Part shown: in pieces, positions 63,095 through 64,000 of the stretch
Layout of the letters: every line of letters starts with the position of its first letter
Numbering within the stretch: position 1 is the stretch's first letter
DNA from: Halomonas elongata
GTDB taxonomy: Bacteria; Pseudomonadota; Gammaproteobacteria; Pseudomonadales; Halomonadaceae
DNA length: 64,000 bases
Assembly (NCBI RefSeq): GCF_029081005.1
Contig: NZ_JAJQTQ010000004.1
Span: 1-64,000 of the forward strand
Reading direction: 5' to 3'
Translations under genes and position numbers: made by a program
Notes under the pieces: generated by a model
The model's database searches: none
Told to the model about the DNA's origin: nothing
Seen by the model: only the letters and a program-made list of their open reading frames with translations

Positions 63095-63118
63095 CGGCCG
63101 GCTCATGGGAGCCGGCCG
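63095..63118. terminator. Hairpin between the SCO gene and the FKBP gene
   Basis: A 10-bp perfect stem, CGGCCGGCTC with GAGCCGGCCG, around ATGG. There is no T run on either side, but its place between convergent genes suggests a termination role. Confidence 0.5.
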
Positions 63119-63147
63119 CGCGAGGCGTGATCACTTACGAGGGATGA

Positions 63148-63897
63148 TCACTCGGATGCAGCGGTGCTTCCAGCGTCACCGCTCTGTCCGGCGTCGGCAT
63201 TTTCTGCCTCGTCCGCGGAGGTGACGTCGAGCAGCTCGACCTCGAAGATCAGTGTCTCATGGGGGCCGATGGGGCCCTGACCCTGGGCGCCGTAGGCCAG
63301 GTCGGAGGGAATGGCGACTTCCCAGGTGTCGCCCACGCTCATCAGTTGCAGGGCTTCCTGCCAGCCGTCGATGACCTGCCCGACACGAAAGCTCACCGGC
63401 TCGCCGCGCTCGTAGGAACTGTCGAAGACGGTGCCGTCGATCAGCTTGCCTTCATAGTTGACCTGGACGGTGTCTTCGGCACTCGGCGTGGCGCCATCGC
63501 CGGACTCCAGCTCACGATACTGCAGGCCTGAGTCGGTGACCGTGACGCCATCCTTCTCGGCGTTCTCTTCCAGGAAGGCCTCGCCTTCGGCTTGATTGGC
63601 CTCGGCACGCTTCTCTGCTTCGGCGGCGCGCTTCTGCTGAGCCTGTTGCTGGAACTGAGCCAGGGTGTCGGCCATTTCCTGATCGCTCATGGCCAGCTCA
63701 TCGTCGGCGTAGACATCGCGGATAGCCTGGGTGAAGGCGTCGATGTCGAGATCGGAGACGTCTTGCTGGATGCTCTGGCCCAGGGTCACACCGAGGCTGT
63801 AGCCCAGGCGCTCCTGGTCGGATTCGGGGGCGGCAAGTGCCAAGGGAGCGGCGGTCAACAGGGCCGCCAGTGACGCGGAAGTCAGCAGTGTCTTCAT
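63148..63897 (-). CDS. FKBP-type peptidyl-prolyl isomerase (periplasmic, FkpA/Mip-like)
   Basis: A 249-residue protein with a signal peptide ending at ALA-AP, an N-terminal helical dimerisation domain (about 25-120: QERLGYSLGVTLGQSIQQD and the coiled FQQQAQQKRAAEAEKRAE) and a C-terminal FKBP domain (about 125-225: VQVNYEGKLIDGTVFDSSYERGEP, IPSDLAYGAQGQGPIGPHETLIFEVELLDV). It ends in an acidic low-complexity tail. It folds proteins in the periplasm. The start at 63897 follows AAGG; a further upstream start is rejected because the signal peptide begins here. Confidence 0.92.
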   Translation of the reverse strand: MKTLLTSASLAALLTAAPLALAAPESDQERLGYSLGVTLGQSIQQDVSDLDIDAFTQAIRDVYADDELAMSDQEMADTLAQFQQQAQQKRAAEAEKRAEANQAEGEAFLEENAEKDGVTVTDSGLQYRELESGDGATPSAEDTVQVNYEGKLIDGTVFDSSYERGEPVSFRVGQVIDGWQEALQLMSVGDTWEVAIPSDLAYGAQGQGPIGPHETLIFEVELLDVTSADEAENADAGQSGDAGSTAASE

Positions 63898-64000
63898 GAA
63901 AAAGCCTTGTGGTCCGGCGCCTTGGCGCCAAGAGTGTATGGAACCCATGGGACTCTAACAGGGCCGGCCCGGTTCCGCATCCACCCACCTGGTAGGGCCT

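Overview
The window looks like chromosomal DNA of a high-GC gammaproteobacterium, most likely Halomonadaceae (Halomonas or a close relative). This is inferred from gene content and order (xseB-ispA-dxs, a finR/fpr pair, glnK-amtB-glnK, an OFA-type carrier, several TRAP and DMT transporters) and from intergenic seven-base arrays. I see no rRNA, tRNA, CRISPR array, phage or intact transposase.

Layout. 0.3-5 kb: an OFA-family MFS carrier, then a purine cassette on the minus strand (8-oxoguanine/guanine deaminase and NCS2 permease). 5.3-10.6 kb: a five-gene archaic (Csu-like) chaperone-usher pilus operon. 10.6-23.1 kb: housekeeping genes (serA, xseB-ispA-dxs, djlA-like, nhaC-like, ribA, hemE, speE) and a finR-like regulator. 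23.2-24.0 kb: fpr. 24.3-45.1 kb: a large catabolic island (below). 45.3-47.7 kb: a PII-Amt-PII nitrogen operon with a sigma54 promoter and an NtrC-like site. 47.7-64 kb: ubiK, comM, two DMT exporters each divergent from a LysR regulator, glcB, thiS and thiG, trmB, an AEC carrier, a SCO1-like copper protein and an FKBP isomerase.

The catabolic island contains a UTRA-type GntR regulator and a three-component Rieske oxygenase operon (ferredoxin, unknown 101-residue protein, oxygenase alpha, SDR dehydrogenase, ferredoxin reductase). A flavin ring hydroxylase with a TRAP transporter and a sulfatase follows, then an IclR regulator. Last comes a run of VOC extradiol-type dioxygenase, cupin, alpha/beta hydrolase, an SDR without the usual Tyr/Lys, aspartate-dehydrogenase-like protein, aldehyde dehydrogenase and a ThDP enzyme, ending at a DcaP-like porin. 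It reads as uptake, ring hydroxylation, ring cleavage and side-chain oxidation of an aromatic or N-heteroaromatic acid; the substrate cannot be named from sequence.

Two results stand out. First, three promoters in the island (Rieske operon, flavin hydroxylase/TRAP operon, iclR) share one design: TTGACA, a 16-17 base spacer, a TAT-type -10, and a related 30-base dyad element 7-10 bases past the -10. This implies one regulon, probably under the IclR protein. Second, the minus strand at 61.2-61.3 kb has the layout of an iron-responsive small RNA: a Fur-box-like sequence inside a sigma70 promoter, two perfect hairpins, an anti-Shine-Dalgarno stretch and an intrinsic terminator.

Non-coding repeats include three seven-base tandem arrays (two with exactly 11 copies), a roughly 90-base dispersed repeat whose hairpin shows a compensatory base-pair change, and a 143-base MITE-like element with a CTAA target duplication.
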